Below are positions 33,727-42,930 of a DNA stretch of 64,000 nucleotides, one piece after another. This stretch comes from Bacteroidota bacterium (GTDB lineage Bacteria; Bacteroidota; Ignavibacteria; Tepidaquicellales; Tepidaquicellaceae). Made by a program: the position numbers and the translations under genes. Numbering within the stretch: position 1 is the first letter of the stretch; every line of letters starts with the position of its first letter. The stretch lies in the NCBI GenBank assembly GCA_018266845.1, contig JAFDZO010000018.1, positions 1 to 64,000 on the forward strand, written 5' to 3'. Under the pieces are notes generated by a model. That model worked only from the letters and a program-made list of their open reading frames with translations, was not told the DNA's origin and searched no databases.

Positions 33727-35774
33727 ATGAGAACTATTCTATTTCTTCTAATTTTCCTTTTAATTTTTAATTCATCATTTTCACAAACCGACGATAAGCC
33801 CGTAAAGCTGAAAGGTTTTTCTATTGAATTTATGGATCAGAGCGTGAATCCTGGAGATGACTTCTACAAATATGTAAACGGCGCATGGCTGAAAAATAAT
33901 CCCGTGCCACCCCAGTACAGCAGATGGGGTGCATTTTCGGAAATTCAGGCGAACAACGACAAAATTATTAAGGAAATTCTTCAAGATGCTGCTAAAGGAA
34001 CTGTTCTCCAGGGAAGTAATTCACAGAAAATTGGCGACCTATATTTCACTGCAATGGATACGGCAAGAATTGAGAACGAAAGGCATACTCCCTTGATTCC
34101 ATATTTTAATAAAATTGATGCTGTGAAGAACACTGATGATTTGATAAAGACAATTGCATATCTGCATATGAACGGAATAGGAAATTCGTTCGGAGTCTTT
34201 GCAGGGCAGGATGATAAAAACAGCAACAATATCATTCCGAATTTTAATCAAGGCGGTATTACTTTATCAGACAGAGATTATTATTTGAAGGATGATGACC
34301 GCTCCAAAGAAATAAGGCAAAAGTATATGGAGCACATTGCTAAGATGTTTATGCTCACAGGAATAGACGAAGCAGCATCAAAAAATTATGCTGAGAGGAT
34401 TCTTGCATTTGAAACCGAATGGGCAAGGAATTTTCTGCCAAGGGTTATAATGCGAAATCCTGACTCCACCTATCACAAAATGACGATGGACGATTTGAAA
34501 GCAATGCACCTAACATAGACTGGAATTCTTATTATGCCACTGTAGGCGCAGATAACTCTATCTTTGATAACGGAATAAATGTCAGTACTCCGAGATTCTA
34601 TACTTTTCTAAACAGTAAATTCGGCGAGGGTGCAGGAGTAATTGATGACTGGAAAATTTACCTAAAGTGGAAACTTATAGCGGGAACCTCTGACTATCTA
34701 AGCTCTGATTTTACAAATGAAGATTTCAATTTTTATTCCAGCTACATGGCTGGCATAAAAGAACAGCAACCTCGATGGAGAGAAGCCCTTGGATTTGTAA
34801 ACGGAACCATGGCAGAGGCACTGGGAAAACTGTATGTGGATAAAGCATTCAGCCCTGCTGCTAAGGAAAAAGTAAATGTAATGGTGAAAAATATTTTAGC
34901 TATGCTGAAGGAAACAATTGCAGAACTTGAATGGATGAGCCCGCAGACTAAAGAAAACGCATATAAAAAATTGAGCACTTTCAGAGTAAAGATGGGTTAT
35001 CCCGATAAATGGAAAGATTATTCTTCGCTGGAAATAAATAGAAAAAATTCTCTTTTTGAAAATATGCTTAATGGAAGAAGATTTAATTATAAAAGGAACC
35101 TGAATAAAATCGGCAAACCCGTTGACAGGGAGGAATGGGGAATGTTCCCGCACCTGGTTAACGCTTCATATAACGCTTCAAAAAATGACATCACTTTCCC
35201 GGCAGGAATTCTACAGCCTCCTTTCTTTGATATTAATGCAGACGATGCTCTAAACTACGGCGGTATAGGCGGAGTTATAGGGCATGAAATTACACACGGC
35301 TTTGATGACTCCGGCAGAAAATTTGATTCTGAAGGAAACCTTACAGACTGGTGGACTGAGGAGGATGCCAAAAATTACACTCAACGCGCCAATATGGTTG
35401 TTGAGCAATTCAATGAATATGTTGCCGTTGATACTTCGCATGTAAACGGACAGTTAACACTTGGCGAAAACATTGCCGATCTTGGCGGTATGGTAATTTC
35501 TTACAAAGCATTTTTAAAAACTCTTAAAGGCAATGAAGTAAAGATTGACGGATTTACCCCACAGCAAAGATTTTTTCTTTCATGGACTACTGTGTGGAGA
35601 ATTAATACTACCGAACAAGAACAGAGATTGAGGCTCAAAACCGACACCCACTCACCCGGAAAGTTCAGAGGATATGCCAGCCTGACAAATTTTGATGCTT
35701 TTTATGAAGCGTTTGGAATAAAAGATACAGACCCGATTGCCAGACCAAAGGGAAAAAGAGTAAGAATCTGGTAA
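33727..35774 (+). pseudogene. M13 family metallopeptidase (neprilysin-like), frameshifted
   Basis: Together the two frames encode a complete M13 peptidase of about 680 residues: signal peptide (FLLIFLLIFNSSFSQ), N-terminal domain (VNPGDDFYKYVNGAWLK), and in the second frame the zinc motif GHEITHGFDDSG, ENIADLGG and the C-terminal RIW. The first frame stops at about 34518; the second is open from before 34509 (APNIDWNSYYATVG). Family comparison predicts LKAMAPNIDW here, so one G appears lost in ATG(G)CACCT near 34506. It may be a real inactivating mutation or a sequencing error. A terminator follows. Confidence 0.85.
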
Positions 35775-35791
35775 AAACAGTTTTCTTTTGT

Positions 35792-35826
35792 AAAAGCCCG
35801 TTATTAGAAATAATAATGGGCTTTTT
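35792..35826 (+). terminator. Terminator of the M13 peptidase gene
   Basis: Stem AAAAGCCCGTTATTA / TAATAATGGGCTTTT with a GAAA loop, then a T-run. Confidence 0.85.
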
Positions 35827-35841
35827 CGTTTAAAAACAAAA

Positions 35842-35866
35842 AAGCAGGTTATTGCTAACCTGCTTC
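35842..35866. terminator. Second hairpin after the M13 gene
   Basis: Stem AGCAGGTTA/TAACCTGCT with a TTGC loop, followed by TCTTGT. May be a back-up terminator or a small structured element. Confidence 0.5.
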
Positions 35867-35879
35867 TTGTATCTCTTGT

Positions 35880-36256
35880 TGTCCCCCTAAAACAAAAAGA
35901 GAATCTTATGTAAATTTAACCCTATTTATGAAGTTTGAATGAGAAGTTTCAAACTATACAAATTTGTTAATTTTTGAGAATAATGTCAAGTGAAATTGTT
36001 GTAGATTTTTTAGACAACAAATTCAGCTATTTTTAAACCTCGCATAAATTCATATTTATAAATAATTTATATGAAATTTATCTCTTTAAAATAAATCTTG
36101 CGAAATAGATATTGTTGGATTTTACGAATGGTAAGAAAAAATGTACTACTAAAAATAACTCGAAAAAAGTGTTATAATATGAGATTTATATAAAAAAGAC
36201 CTGACAAATACCGCCAGGTCTTTTTTATAAACACCTAAAAGCATAAAAATTTGTAA
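35880..36256. other. AT-rich gap between the M13 gene and uvrA
   Basis: No ORF of note. It holds two small hairpins, AGTTTGAA/TTCAAACT near 35930-35955 and TTGTTGT/ACAACAA near 35996-36021, and the uvrA terminator. Nothing else was recognised. Confidence 0.5.
36193..36227 (-). terminator. Terminator of uvrA
   Basis: Stem AAAAAGACCTG/CAGGTCTTTTT with an 11-nt interior and poly-A/poly-T flanks, about 30 nt past the uvrA stop. Confidence 0.75.
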
Positions 36257-39118
36257 CTATCTCAGCTCCCCTTTCAAATACCTCGCAGTATAGCTTAAAT
36301 CAGAATATTTTTTTACAATATCTTCGGGTGTGCCTTCAGCAATAATCTTTCCGCCGGCTGCGCCGCCTTCGGGTCCAAGGTCAATTATCCAGTCAGCAGA
36401 TTTTATTACATCCAAATTATGTTCAATTACAATTACAGTATTTCCTTTATCGGTGAGTTTGTTCAATACATCCAATAACATTCTTATATCTTCAAAGTGC
36501 AGCCCTGTTGTCGGCTCATCGAGAATATAAAGCGTTCTTCCCGTCTGCACTTTTGAAAGCTCTGTTGCAAGCTTCACTCTCTGCGCCTCTCCGCCTGAAA
36601 GAGTAGTTGCCTGCTGACCTAATCTTATATAACCCAAACCGACATCATACAAAGTCTGCAATTTCCTTTTCAGTGTAGGCACCTGTTCAAAAAATTCCAC
36701 TGCATCTTCAACTGTCATTTCCAGAACATCGGCAATAGATTTTCCTTTATACTTTACCTCAAGCGTTTCCTTGCTGTATCTTTTTCCGTTACATACATCG
36801 CAAGTTACATAAACATCGGGGAGAAAATTCATTTCGATTTTTTTCAATCCGTCGCCTTCGCAAGCCTCGCATCTTCCGCCGCCGTTCTCTGCTTTTACGT
36901 TGAATGAAAATCTACCAACCTTATATCCGCGAATTTTAGAATCAGGCAATGACGCAAAAATATCTCTTACAAATGTAAACAGTCCCGTATATGTGGCGGG
37001 ATTGCTTCGCGGCGTTCTTCCTATCGGTGTCTGGTCTATTTCAATTATTTTATCTACGATTTTTTCGGGATACTTATCGCCCTTTTTTGTCATGCCCTCA
37101 ATTGATTTATAAGGCAATGACGGCTCCGGCGTTTTGTAAAACTTTTTAGACAGCAACCTGTAAAGCGTTTCGTTTATCAATGAAGATTTTCCCGAGCCGC
37201 TGACACCCGTTACACAGATAAATTTTCCGAGCGGGACTTTCAGCGTAACATTCTTTAAATTATTTCCTGTTGCTCCTTTAAGCGTTATAAAATTTCCCGT
37301 TCCTTCTCTTCGTGTTTTAGGAACTTCAATTTTTTTCTTTCCAGAAAGATATTCCCCTGTGATTGAGTTTCCGTTGAGTTTCGTAGGTAAACCATATCCC
37401 GAAATTTCCCCGCCATGCTCCCCTGCTCTAGGTCCTAAGTCAACAACAAAATCCGACGCTTCTATCATTTCTTTATCGTGCTCAACAACTATAACTGAAT
37501 TTCCTATATCACGTAACTTCTTTAACGAGTCAATTAACTTTATATTATCTCTCTGGTGCAAACCGATGGACGGCTCATCGAGAATATACAATACTCCGGT
37601 AAGCTGCGAGCCGATTTGAGTAGCGAGTCTTATTCTCTGCGCTTCACCACCTGAAAGTGTCCGTGCACTTCTATCTAATGAAAGATATTCAAGTCCGACA
37701 TTCAAAAGAAAATCAAGCCGCGATTTTATTTCCTTAATTATCTGCGCAGCGATAATCATTTTTCTTTCGTCAAGCTTCAGCTCATCAAAATATTTTTTGC
37801 AGTCGGCAATGGAAAGCTGCGTGATGTCATAAATGTTTTCGTTGTTCACCCTTACCCATAATGAATCTTCTTTCAATCTTCCGCCGCTGCATGTTTTGCA
37901 TTTCGAAACCGTCATAAAGCTTTCTGCCCAGTTGCGGATATGCTCCGAGGAAGAATCGTTTGCAAAATGCTGAATGTAGTTTATCAGTCCATTGAATTTA
38001 TGCGAGTACTCTGCTGTTCTTCCATTCGAATCGGTGTGCTTGTATTTTAATTTTTCTTTTGTGCCTGAAAGAATACTTTGTATTAACTCTTTGCTGAGTT
38101 TGTTAATCGGCGTATCGAAGTCAGCGCCTTTTAATTCAAACAAACCTTTCACAATTGAAAATATCCACGTCGGTTTCGGTTTGCCAAGCGGAGCGATGCC
38201 TCCCTTGTTTACAGTAAGTTCTTTCTCAGGAAATATTTTTTCTATATCTAATTCTTTTTTTTCTCCAAGCCCAAAGCAGTCAGCGCACCATCCATAAGGA
38301 GAATTAAACGAAAAAGAATTTGGCGCAGGCTCTGCAAAGCTTCTGCCTGTTTCGGGGTCGGATAATTTTTCATTGAAAATTCTGTCGTTCTTTCCGTCGT
38401 TTACAATCACAACTCCCTCACCATGACGCAAGCCTGTTTCAAGCGAATCATAAATTCTTGTTTTTGATTTTTCGTTTACGACAACTCTATCCACTACAAT
38501 ATCAATATCATGAATCTTGAATCGCTCTACCTGCATTTTAGGAACGATGTCTTTTATATCTCCGTCAATGCGGACTTTCGTAAATCCTTCTTTTGAAATT
38601 TCCTCAAAGAGTTCGCGGTAATGCCCTTTTCTTCCTTTAACAACGGGAGCAAGAATGGAAATCTTAGAGCCGTCTTTTAATTCAAAAACTCTTTCTATAA
38701 TCTGGTCAAGCGTCTGCCTCACAACGGGCTTGTTTGTATCGGGTGAATACTGCGTTCCGCATCTTGCAAATAGCAAACGGAGGAAGTCATAAATTTCGGT
38801 AACCGTTCCGACAGTAGAACGCGGATTTTGCGAGATTGTTTTTTGCTCGATTGAAATTGCGGGAGAAAGTCCTTCAATTTTATCAACATCGGGACGTTCA
38901 ATTCCGCCGATAAACTGACGCGCATAGGCGGAAAGAGTTTCCATAAATCTTCTTTGCCCTTCAGCGTAAATTGTATCGAATGCAAGTGATGATTTTCCCG
39001 AGCCTGAAAGCCCCGTAAACACAACTAAACTATCGCGGGGAATTTCTAAATCAATATTTTTTAAATTGTGGACGCGCGCGCCTTTTATAACTATTTTATC
39101 TAAGTGAGATTCTGACAT
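36257..39118 (-). CDS. uvrA: Excinuclease ABC subunit A
   Basis: 953 residues, full length. Two ABC ATPase units: Walker [15 protein letters not shown] and [14 protein letters not shown], signatures [16 protein letters not shown] and [16 protein letters not shown], and Walker [15 protein letters not shown] / [14 protein letters not shown]. Zinc-binding cysteine pairs appear in [15 protein letters not shown] and CEACEGDG...CDVCNG. UvrA finds bulky DNA damage for nucleotide excision repair. It is monocistronic, with its own terminator. Confidence 0.97.
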   Translation of the reverse strand: MSESHLDKIVIKGARVHNLKNIDLEIPRDSLVVFTGLSGSGKSSLAFDTIYAEGQRRFMETLSAYARQFIGGIERPDVDKIEGLSPAISIEQKTISQNPRSTVGTVTEIYDFLRLLFARCGTQYSPDTNKPVVRQTLDQIIERVFELKDGSKISILAPVVKGRKGHYRELFEEISKEGFTKVRIDGDIKDIVPKMQVERFKIHDIDIVVDRVVVNEKSKTRIYDSLETGLRHGEGVVIVNDGKNDRIFNEKLSDPETGRSFAEPAPNSFSFNSPYGWCADCFGLGEKKELDIEKIFPEKELTVNKGGIAPLGKPKPTWIFSIVKGLFELKGADFDTPINKLSKELIQSILSGTKEKLKYKHTDSNGRTAEYSHKFNGLINYIQHFANDSSSEHIRNWAESFMTVSKCKTCSGGRLKEDSLWVRVNNENIYDITQLSIADCKKYFDELKLDERKMIIAAQIIKEIKSRLDFLLNVGLEYLSLDRSARTLSGGEAQRIRLATQIGSQLTGVLYILDEPSIGLHQRDNIKLIDSLKKLRDIGNSVIVVEHDKEMIEASDFVVDLGPRAGEHGGEISGYGLPTKLNGNSITGEYLSGKKKIEVPKTRREGTGNFITLKGATGNNLKNVTLKVPLGKFICVTGVSGSGKSSLINETLYRLLSKKFYKTPEPSLPYKSIEGMTKKGDKYPEKIVDKIIEIDQTPIGRTPRSNPATYTGLFTFVRDIFASLPDSKIRGYKVGRFSFNVKAENGGGRCEACEGDGLKKIEMNFLPDVYVTCDVCNGKRYSKETLEVKYKGKSIADVLEMTVEDAVEFFEQVPTLKRKLQTLYDVGLGYIRLGQQATTLSGGEAQRVKLATELSKVQTGRTLYILDEPTTGLHFEDIRMLLDVLNKLTDKGNTVIVIEHNLDVIKSADWIIDLGPEGGAAGGKIIAEGTPEDIVKKYSDLSYTARYLKGELR

Positions 39119-39250
39119 TATTAAGTATGAGCGAAATGGTGAACATAAAAATTAGGCATAATTTTTTAAGGGAACAACTGCAAAATAAATATCCCTGTAA
39201 GAAAGAGGAATACTATTTTTAATAAACACTGTGAGGCGGATTTTTATGAT

Positions 39251-39280
39251 TTGACTAAATATCAAAACAATCTTTATAAT
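39251..39280 (+). promoter_or_regulatory. Sigma-70-like promoter
   Basis: TTGACT, 18-nt spacer, TATAAT (perfect -10). The nearest rightward gene starts about 250 nt downstream beyond a terminator-like hairpin. Confidence 0.6.
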
Positions 39281-39483
39281 TAGTTTATTGCCTAAAGCAA
39301 ATAAAATCCTGTTACTTTTTTAACGGAATGTGTTCGAGTTCTGTAACATTAATTAGCTCATATTAATTCAGAAGGAAAAGCAAATAAGTATTTACCTTGT
39401 TTTTAAAGCACTTCATAAGTAATTTTGTTTAAATGGTTAAGCAAATCAAATCATATTTCATAACCTGTAAAGTTTTTTAAAAG

Positions 39484-39517
39484 AAAAGTGTCCGCCAAAA
39501 ACCGGCACTTTTTTTTT
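39484..39517 (+). terminator. Terminator-like hairpin upstream of the NIF3-domain gene
   Basis: AAGTGTCCG pairs with CGGCACTT (one bulged T) and is followed by eight T residues. It ends about 17 nt before the ATG of the next gene, so it is an attenuator or the end of a small RNA. Confidence 0.65.
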
Positions 39518-39533
39518 GCCCTATTGAATCATA

Positions 39534-40145
39534 ATGAATAAAGTTTTTGATATTGTTAATTATTCAAAGAAAATTATTCGCAAAGATGAAATAAAGAAAT
39601 TTGAAATTGCTTCTTACCATTACGAAACAACGAATAAAATAACCGTAAAAATTCCCCTGAAATTTATTGATAAACTTGCTCTTGCTATGTCAAAAGCCGG
39701 CGCAGGAATCGTAGGAAACTATGAGATGTGTTCTTTTAGATTAAACGGCACGGGGACATTTAAACCCTCATCAATATCCAATCCTTTTATTGGAAATAAA
39801 GATAAAATAAATTTTGTCGAGGAAGTAAAAATGGAAATGCGGTGTGAAGATGATAAAATTGACAATGTTGTTGGTGCTATTTACAAAAATCATCCATACG
39901 AAGAACCGGATTACGATATTCAACAGATAAAATTTAGAAGCAAAAAAGCTGAGTCGGTTATTATAATGCTTAAAAAGTCCATAACCGCCGAAGATTTATT
40001 CAAAAGAATAAATAAGAATATAAAAAGTTTTAAGGGGAATAAAAAAGTTTCAAAGCTGCTTTTCACCACAAGCAGTAAACAAAACAACTCAAAAGCAGAT
40101 GCAGTTATTATTGCCGATGAGTTTATAAAGTTAAAACTAAAATAA
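39534..40145 (+). CDS. Stand-alone NIF3/YqfO insert-domain protein
   Basis: 203 residues. Residues about 35-130 match the CutA-like domain inserted in NIF3/YqfO proteins: GAGIVGNYEMCSFRLNGTGT, FKPSSISNPFIGNKDKINFV, EEVKMEMRC and NHPYEEPDYDIQQI. The two metal-binding halves of classical NIF3 proteins (GxH and HE motifs) are absent; the C-terminal 70 residues are a Lys-rich helix/strand region. The usual NIF3 neighbour, a COG1579 zinc-ribbon gene, follows 8 nt later, so this may be a reduced NIF3 in its ancestral place. Function unknown. Confidence 0.75.
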   Translation: MNKVFDIVNYSKKIIRKDEIKKFEIASYHYETTNKITVKIPLKFIDKLALAMSKAGAGIVGNYEMCSFRLNGTGTFKPSSISNPFIGNKDKINFVEEVKMEMRCEDDKIDNVVGAIYKNHPYEEPDYDIQQIKFRSKKAESVIIMLKKSITAEDLFKRINKNIKSFKGNKKVSKLLFTTSSKQNNSKADAVIIADEFIKLKLK

Positions 40146-40153
40146 CATACATA

Positions 40154-41011
40154 ATGTCTGACATAGAAGAAAATAAAAATCATGAAAACGAAGATACAAC
40201 GGAACTGAATCCGCCGGTTGATGATGCTCCTTCGGTAATACTTGAGTATTTTGAAGATGAAATTCAAAGCTCTAAGCCGAAAGTAACCGAAAAGCTCATG
40301 ACTTTTTACAGGCTTTCAAAAATAGATCAGGAGCTTTTTGAAATTGAGGAAGAAAAAGGAGATTTGCCGGACGTAATTGAAAAAATGAGAGAAAAAGTTA
40401 CTGAGATGGAAAAAGACATTTCAGAAAAGCAAAAGCTGGTGATAGATTTAAACTCCGAAAAGGATAAGTTGACAGCGAGCAATAAGAAAACGGAAGAGAG
40501 AGTTACAAAGTTTGAAGAGCAAAAATACTCTGCAAAAAATAACAAAGAGTACGACGATATAATGAAAACCATTGATGCGGGATTGCAGGAAATGGAAGGT
40601 TTTGAAAAAAGAGTAAAAGATCTTACAAACGAAATTAAGGCTGCAATTGATTCTAACACAGAGCTGACTGCAAAGCTGGAAGAAATGAAAAACGATTTAA
40701 AAGAAAAAGAGGGAACGCTTTCAGAGCTTGACGAAAATTACAAATCGGAAGAAGATGAGATGAAAGGTAACTACGATACACTTCTGAAGAAACTGGATAC
40801 TGAAGATAAAAATTTATATTTAAGACTAAAGAAAATGTTCAAAGGAGAAGTAACTGCTATCGTAAGAAAAGGAAACTGTACCGGATGCTATAACTCCATT
40901 CCGCCGCAAAAAGTTATAGAAATTAACGCTGCTGAAAAAGTTTTCACATGTGAATCATGCGGCAGAATATTAATCTCCGAAGACGTAATAAAAAATAACA
41001 TCGAAAGCTAA
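40154..41011 (+). CDS. Coiled-coil protein with C4 zinc ribbon (COG1579)
   Basis: 285 residues. Residues about 50-225 form a long coiled coil (DIVEKMREKV-type heptads, KKTEERVTKFEEQKYSAKNN, KEYDDIMKTIDAG), followed by a zinc ribbon with two CxxC pairs (CTGCYNSIPPQ; CESCGRILI). The KNNKEYDDI motif is a family hallmark. The family is widespread, cytoplasmic and poorly characterised; nucleic-acid or ribosome binding has been proposed. It lies between the NIF3-domain gene and rnhA-like gene. Confidence 0.88.
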   Translation: MSDIEENKNHENEDTTELNPPVDDAPSVILEYFEDEIQSSKPKVTEKLMTFYRLSKIDQELFEIEEEKGDLPDVIEKMREKVTEMEKDISEKQKLVIDLNSEKDKLTASNKKTEERVTKFEEQKYSAKNNKEYDDIMKTIDAGLQEMEGFEKRVKDLTNEIKAAIDSNTELTAKLEEMKNDLKEKEGTLSELDENYKSEEDEMKGNYDTLLKKLDTEDKNLYLRLKKMFKGEVTAIVRKGNCTGCYNSIPPQKVIEINAAEKVFTCESCGRILISEDVIKNNIES

Positions 41012-41017
41012 CCATCG

Positions 41018-41449
41018 GTGGATAAAATAAAAGTTTACACAGATGCTACGGCAAAGGGCAATCCGGGACCTTCGGGTCTCGGAATTGTCATCAAAAATTC
41101 TTCAGACGAAATTCTACTCACACACAAAGAATACATCGGCAAAGCAACAAACAATCAGGGTGAATACACTGCCCTTCTTAAATCTTTAGTACTGCTCAAA
41201 AATTTACAGGTGGAATATGATTTTATTGAATTTTATTCCGATAGTTTGCTTATGGTAAGCCAGCTGACGGGAAAATATAAAATTAAGGATAAGTACTTGA
41301 TGAGAAATGCTATGAACTTTTGGGAAGGGATAAACAAGCTGGGTAAGAAACATTCAATCACATACATTCCGCGCGAGCAGAATTCCATTGCAGATAAGCT
41401 TGCCAACGAAGCAACCAGAGAAGGCATGCTTGCAGAAGCGCAAAAATAA
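41018..41449 (+). CDS. rnhA: Ribonuclease HI-like protein
   Basis: 143 residues from a GTG start. The four acidic catalytic residues are present: Asp in YTDATAKGNPGPSG, Glu in NNQGEYTAL, Asp in FYSDSLLMVSQ and Asp in QNSIADKLANEA. It degrades RNA in RNA-DNA hybrids. The C-terminus lacks the basic handle of E. coli RNase HI, as in the archaeal-type/YpdQ-like group. It converges on the RNase P RNA gene, with the ends only about 2 nt apart. Confidence 0.9.
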   Translation: MDKIKVYTDATAKGNPGPSGLGIVIKNSSDEILLTHKEYIGKATNNQGEYTALLKSLVLLKNLQVEYDFIEFYSDSLLMVSQLTGKYKIKDKYLMRNAMNFWEGINKLGKKHSITYIPREQNSIADKLANEATREGMLAEAQK

Positions 41450-41451
41450 AA

Positions 41452-41842
41452 TCTCCTCTATTTAATAAGCCGGATTCTGTTTCCTGCATAGAACAGGCGA
41501 CAATCATTTATCTTAATTACTTCATTACTGAAATAATTTTTTGCAGCCTACCCCGGAAGCAAATTAAACGAGCGCAGTTTATGCTTCCTATACTTGGCTT
41601 TGCTCCGAACGAGTTTGTCAATCCGGCAATTGCCCGCCGAATGGCAGTTCTTACCCTGCCGTCTCACCCTTACCATGAAATTAATCACGGCGGTTTTCTT
41701 TTCTGTAACACTACCTGCAAAAAATGCTTACGCAAGTTTTACCCCGGACTTTCTCCGGGCATCCGCGCTCTAATGGAGTCCGGACTTTCCTCACTTCTTC
41801 TCAAGAATGAAAAGTCTGCGCGATTGTCTAAAATAGAGGAGA
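41452..41842 (-). ncRNA. rnpB: RNase P RNA (bacterial type A)
   Basis: On the minus strand the universal P4 strand GAGGAAAGTCCGGACTCC (about 41800-41780), the GGGTGAGACGGCAGGGTAAG block, and the 3' element ACAGAATCCGGCTTAT (about 41463-41480) are all present. The ends can pair (TCTCCTCTATTT with AAATAGAGGAGA) as helix P1, giving a length near 391 nt. RNase P RNA processes the 5' ends of tRNA precursors. The open frame on the opposite strand is not a gene. Confidence 0.92.
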
Positions 41843-41909
41843 AAAATTTTAAAGAACGGCATATAGAAATAAAACTACTTTTCTTGTACCTTCTACTTAC
41901 TACACGCTG

Positions 41910-42890
41910 CTATTTACTCATTTCAAGCATTCTTTTTAAAGGCGCTAATGCTTTTCTCATAAGCTCTGCATTCATTGTAATCTCAGGCTTTTTATCTTTC
42001 ATGCAAAGATATAATTTCTCTAGTGTGTTCAATTTCATATAGGGACATTCATTACAGCTGCAATTATTTTCAGGCGGTGCAGGAATATATAATTTTCCCG
42101 GAGCTTTTAATTCCATCTGATGAATAATGCCCGGCTCTGTTGCTACAATATATTCACTACCAGAATCTTTGATAACAAAATTCAATAATGCGCTGGTTGA
42201 ACCGATATAATCAGCATGTCTTAATATCACATCTTCGCATTCAGGGTGAGCAATTATTTTCGCGTTCGGGTGCTGGAATTTCAGCTGCGTAATTTTTCTG
42301 TCGCTGAATGTCTCGTGCACTATGCAAGCTCCCTGCCATAGCTTCATTTCCCTTCCCGTCTGTTTCATAATATATCTTCCAAGATTTTTATCGGGAGCAA
42401 AAATAATTCCCTGCTCTTTCGGAATTTGTTCAACAATCTTAACAGCATTGGATGATGTGCAGATAATATCCGAAATTGCTTTTACCTCTGCCGAACAGTT
42501 TATATATGAAATTAAAATATGGTCTGGATATTTATCTTTGAATTTTTGTAACAGCGGCGCCGGACATCCTTCTGCAAGCGAGCAGCCGGCGTTCAAATCA
42601 GGAAGAAGAACAAGCTTATCGGGATTTAAAATTTTCGCGGTTTCTGCCATGAAATGCACACCTGCAAATACAATAACATCTGCATCGGTTTTCTCAGCTG
42701 CCTGCGCAAGCTGCAAGCTGTCTCCTATATAATCAGCTAAATCCTGTATCTCATTTTCCTGATAATAATGCGCAAGAATAACGGCATTCATTTTTTTCTT
42801 CAGCGCTTTAATCTCTTCAGTTAAATCAAGGTTCAAGTCTATCAGCGAGACACCTTCTATATCTAAATTATTTGTTTCGGTTTTAATCAT
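41910..42890 (-). CDS. nadA: Quinolinate synthase A
   Basis: 326 residues. Combines iminoaspartate and dihydroxyacetone phosphate to quinolinate for NAD synthesis using a [4Fe-4S] cluster. Seen: [36 protein letters not shown], cluster Cys in CSLAEGCP and [14 protein letters not shown], and HPECEDVI. No nadB or nadC is adjacent. It is transcribed toward rnpB. Confidence 0.95.
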   Translation of the reverse strand: MIKTETNNLDIEGVSLIDLNLDLTEEIKALKKKMNAVILAHYYQENEIQDLADYIGDSLQLAQAAEKTDADVIVFAGVHFMAETAKILNPDKLVLLPDLNAGCSLAEGCPAPLLQKFKDKYPDHILISYINCSAEVKAISDIICTSSNAVKIVEQIPKEQGIIFAPDKNLGRYIMKQTGREMKLWQGACIVHETFSDRKITQLKFQHPNAKIIAHPECEDVILRHADYIGSTSALLNFVIKDSGSEYIVATEPGIIHQMELKAPGKLYIPAPPENNCSCNECPYMKLNTLEKLYLCMKDKKPEITMNAELMRKALAPLKRMLEMSK

Positions 42891-42930
42891 GTTCGGAATT
42901 TAATCAGAATAAATTTTATTTATAACGCAT

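Larger units (their letters stand above)
39119..39533 (+). other. Gap upstream of the NIF3-domain gene with a promoter-terminator unit
   Basis: No ORF. A good promoter at 39251-39280 and a terminator-like hairpin at 39484-39517 bound about 230 nt of AT-rich DNA, in which GTTAC (near 39312) can pair with GTAAC (near 39343). The unit could be a small RNA or an attenuated leader of the following gene. Confidence 0.5.

Noticed and set aside
34500-34520. Programmed frameshift in the M13 gene
   Set aside because: No slippery heptamer or stimulatory structure; a lost G fits the family sequence.
36330-39024. Many open frames antisense to or inside uvrA
   Set aside because: They are shadows of a full-length, well-conserved uvrA.
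41581-42042. Rightward open frame of 153 codons
   Set aside because: It is antisense to the RNase P RNA and runs into nadA; the RNA signatures explain the sequence.
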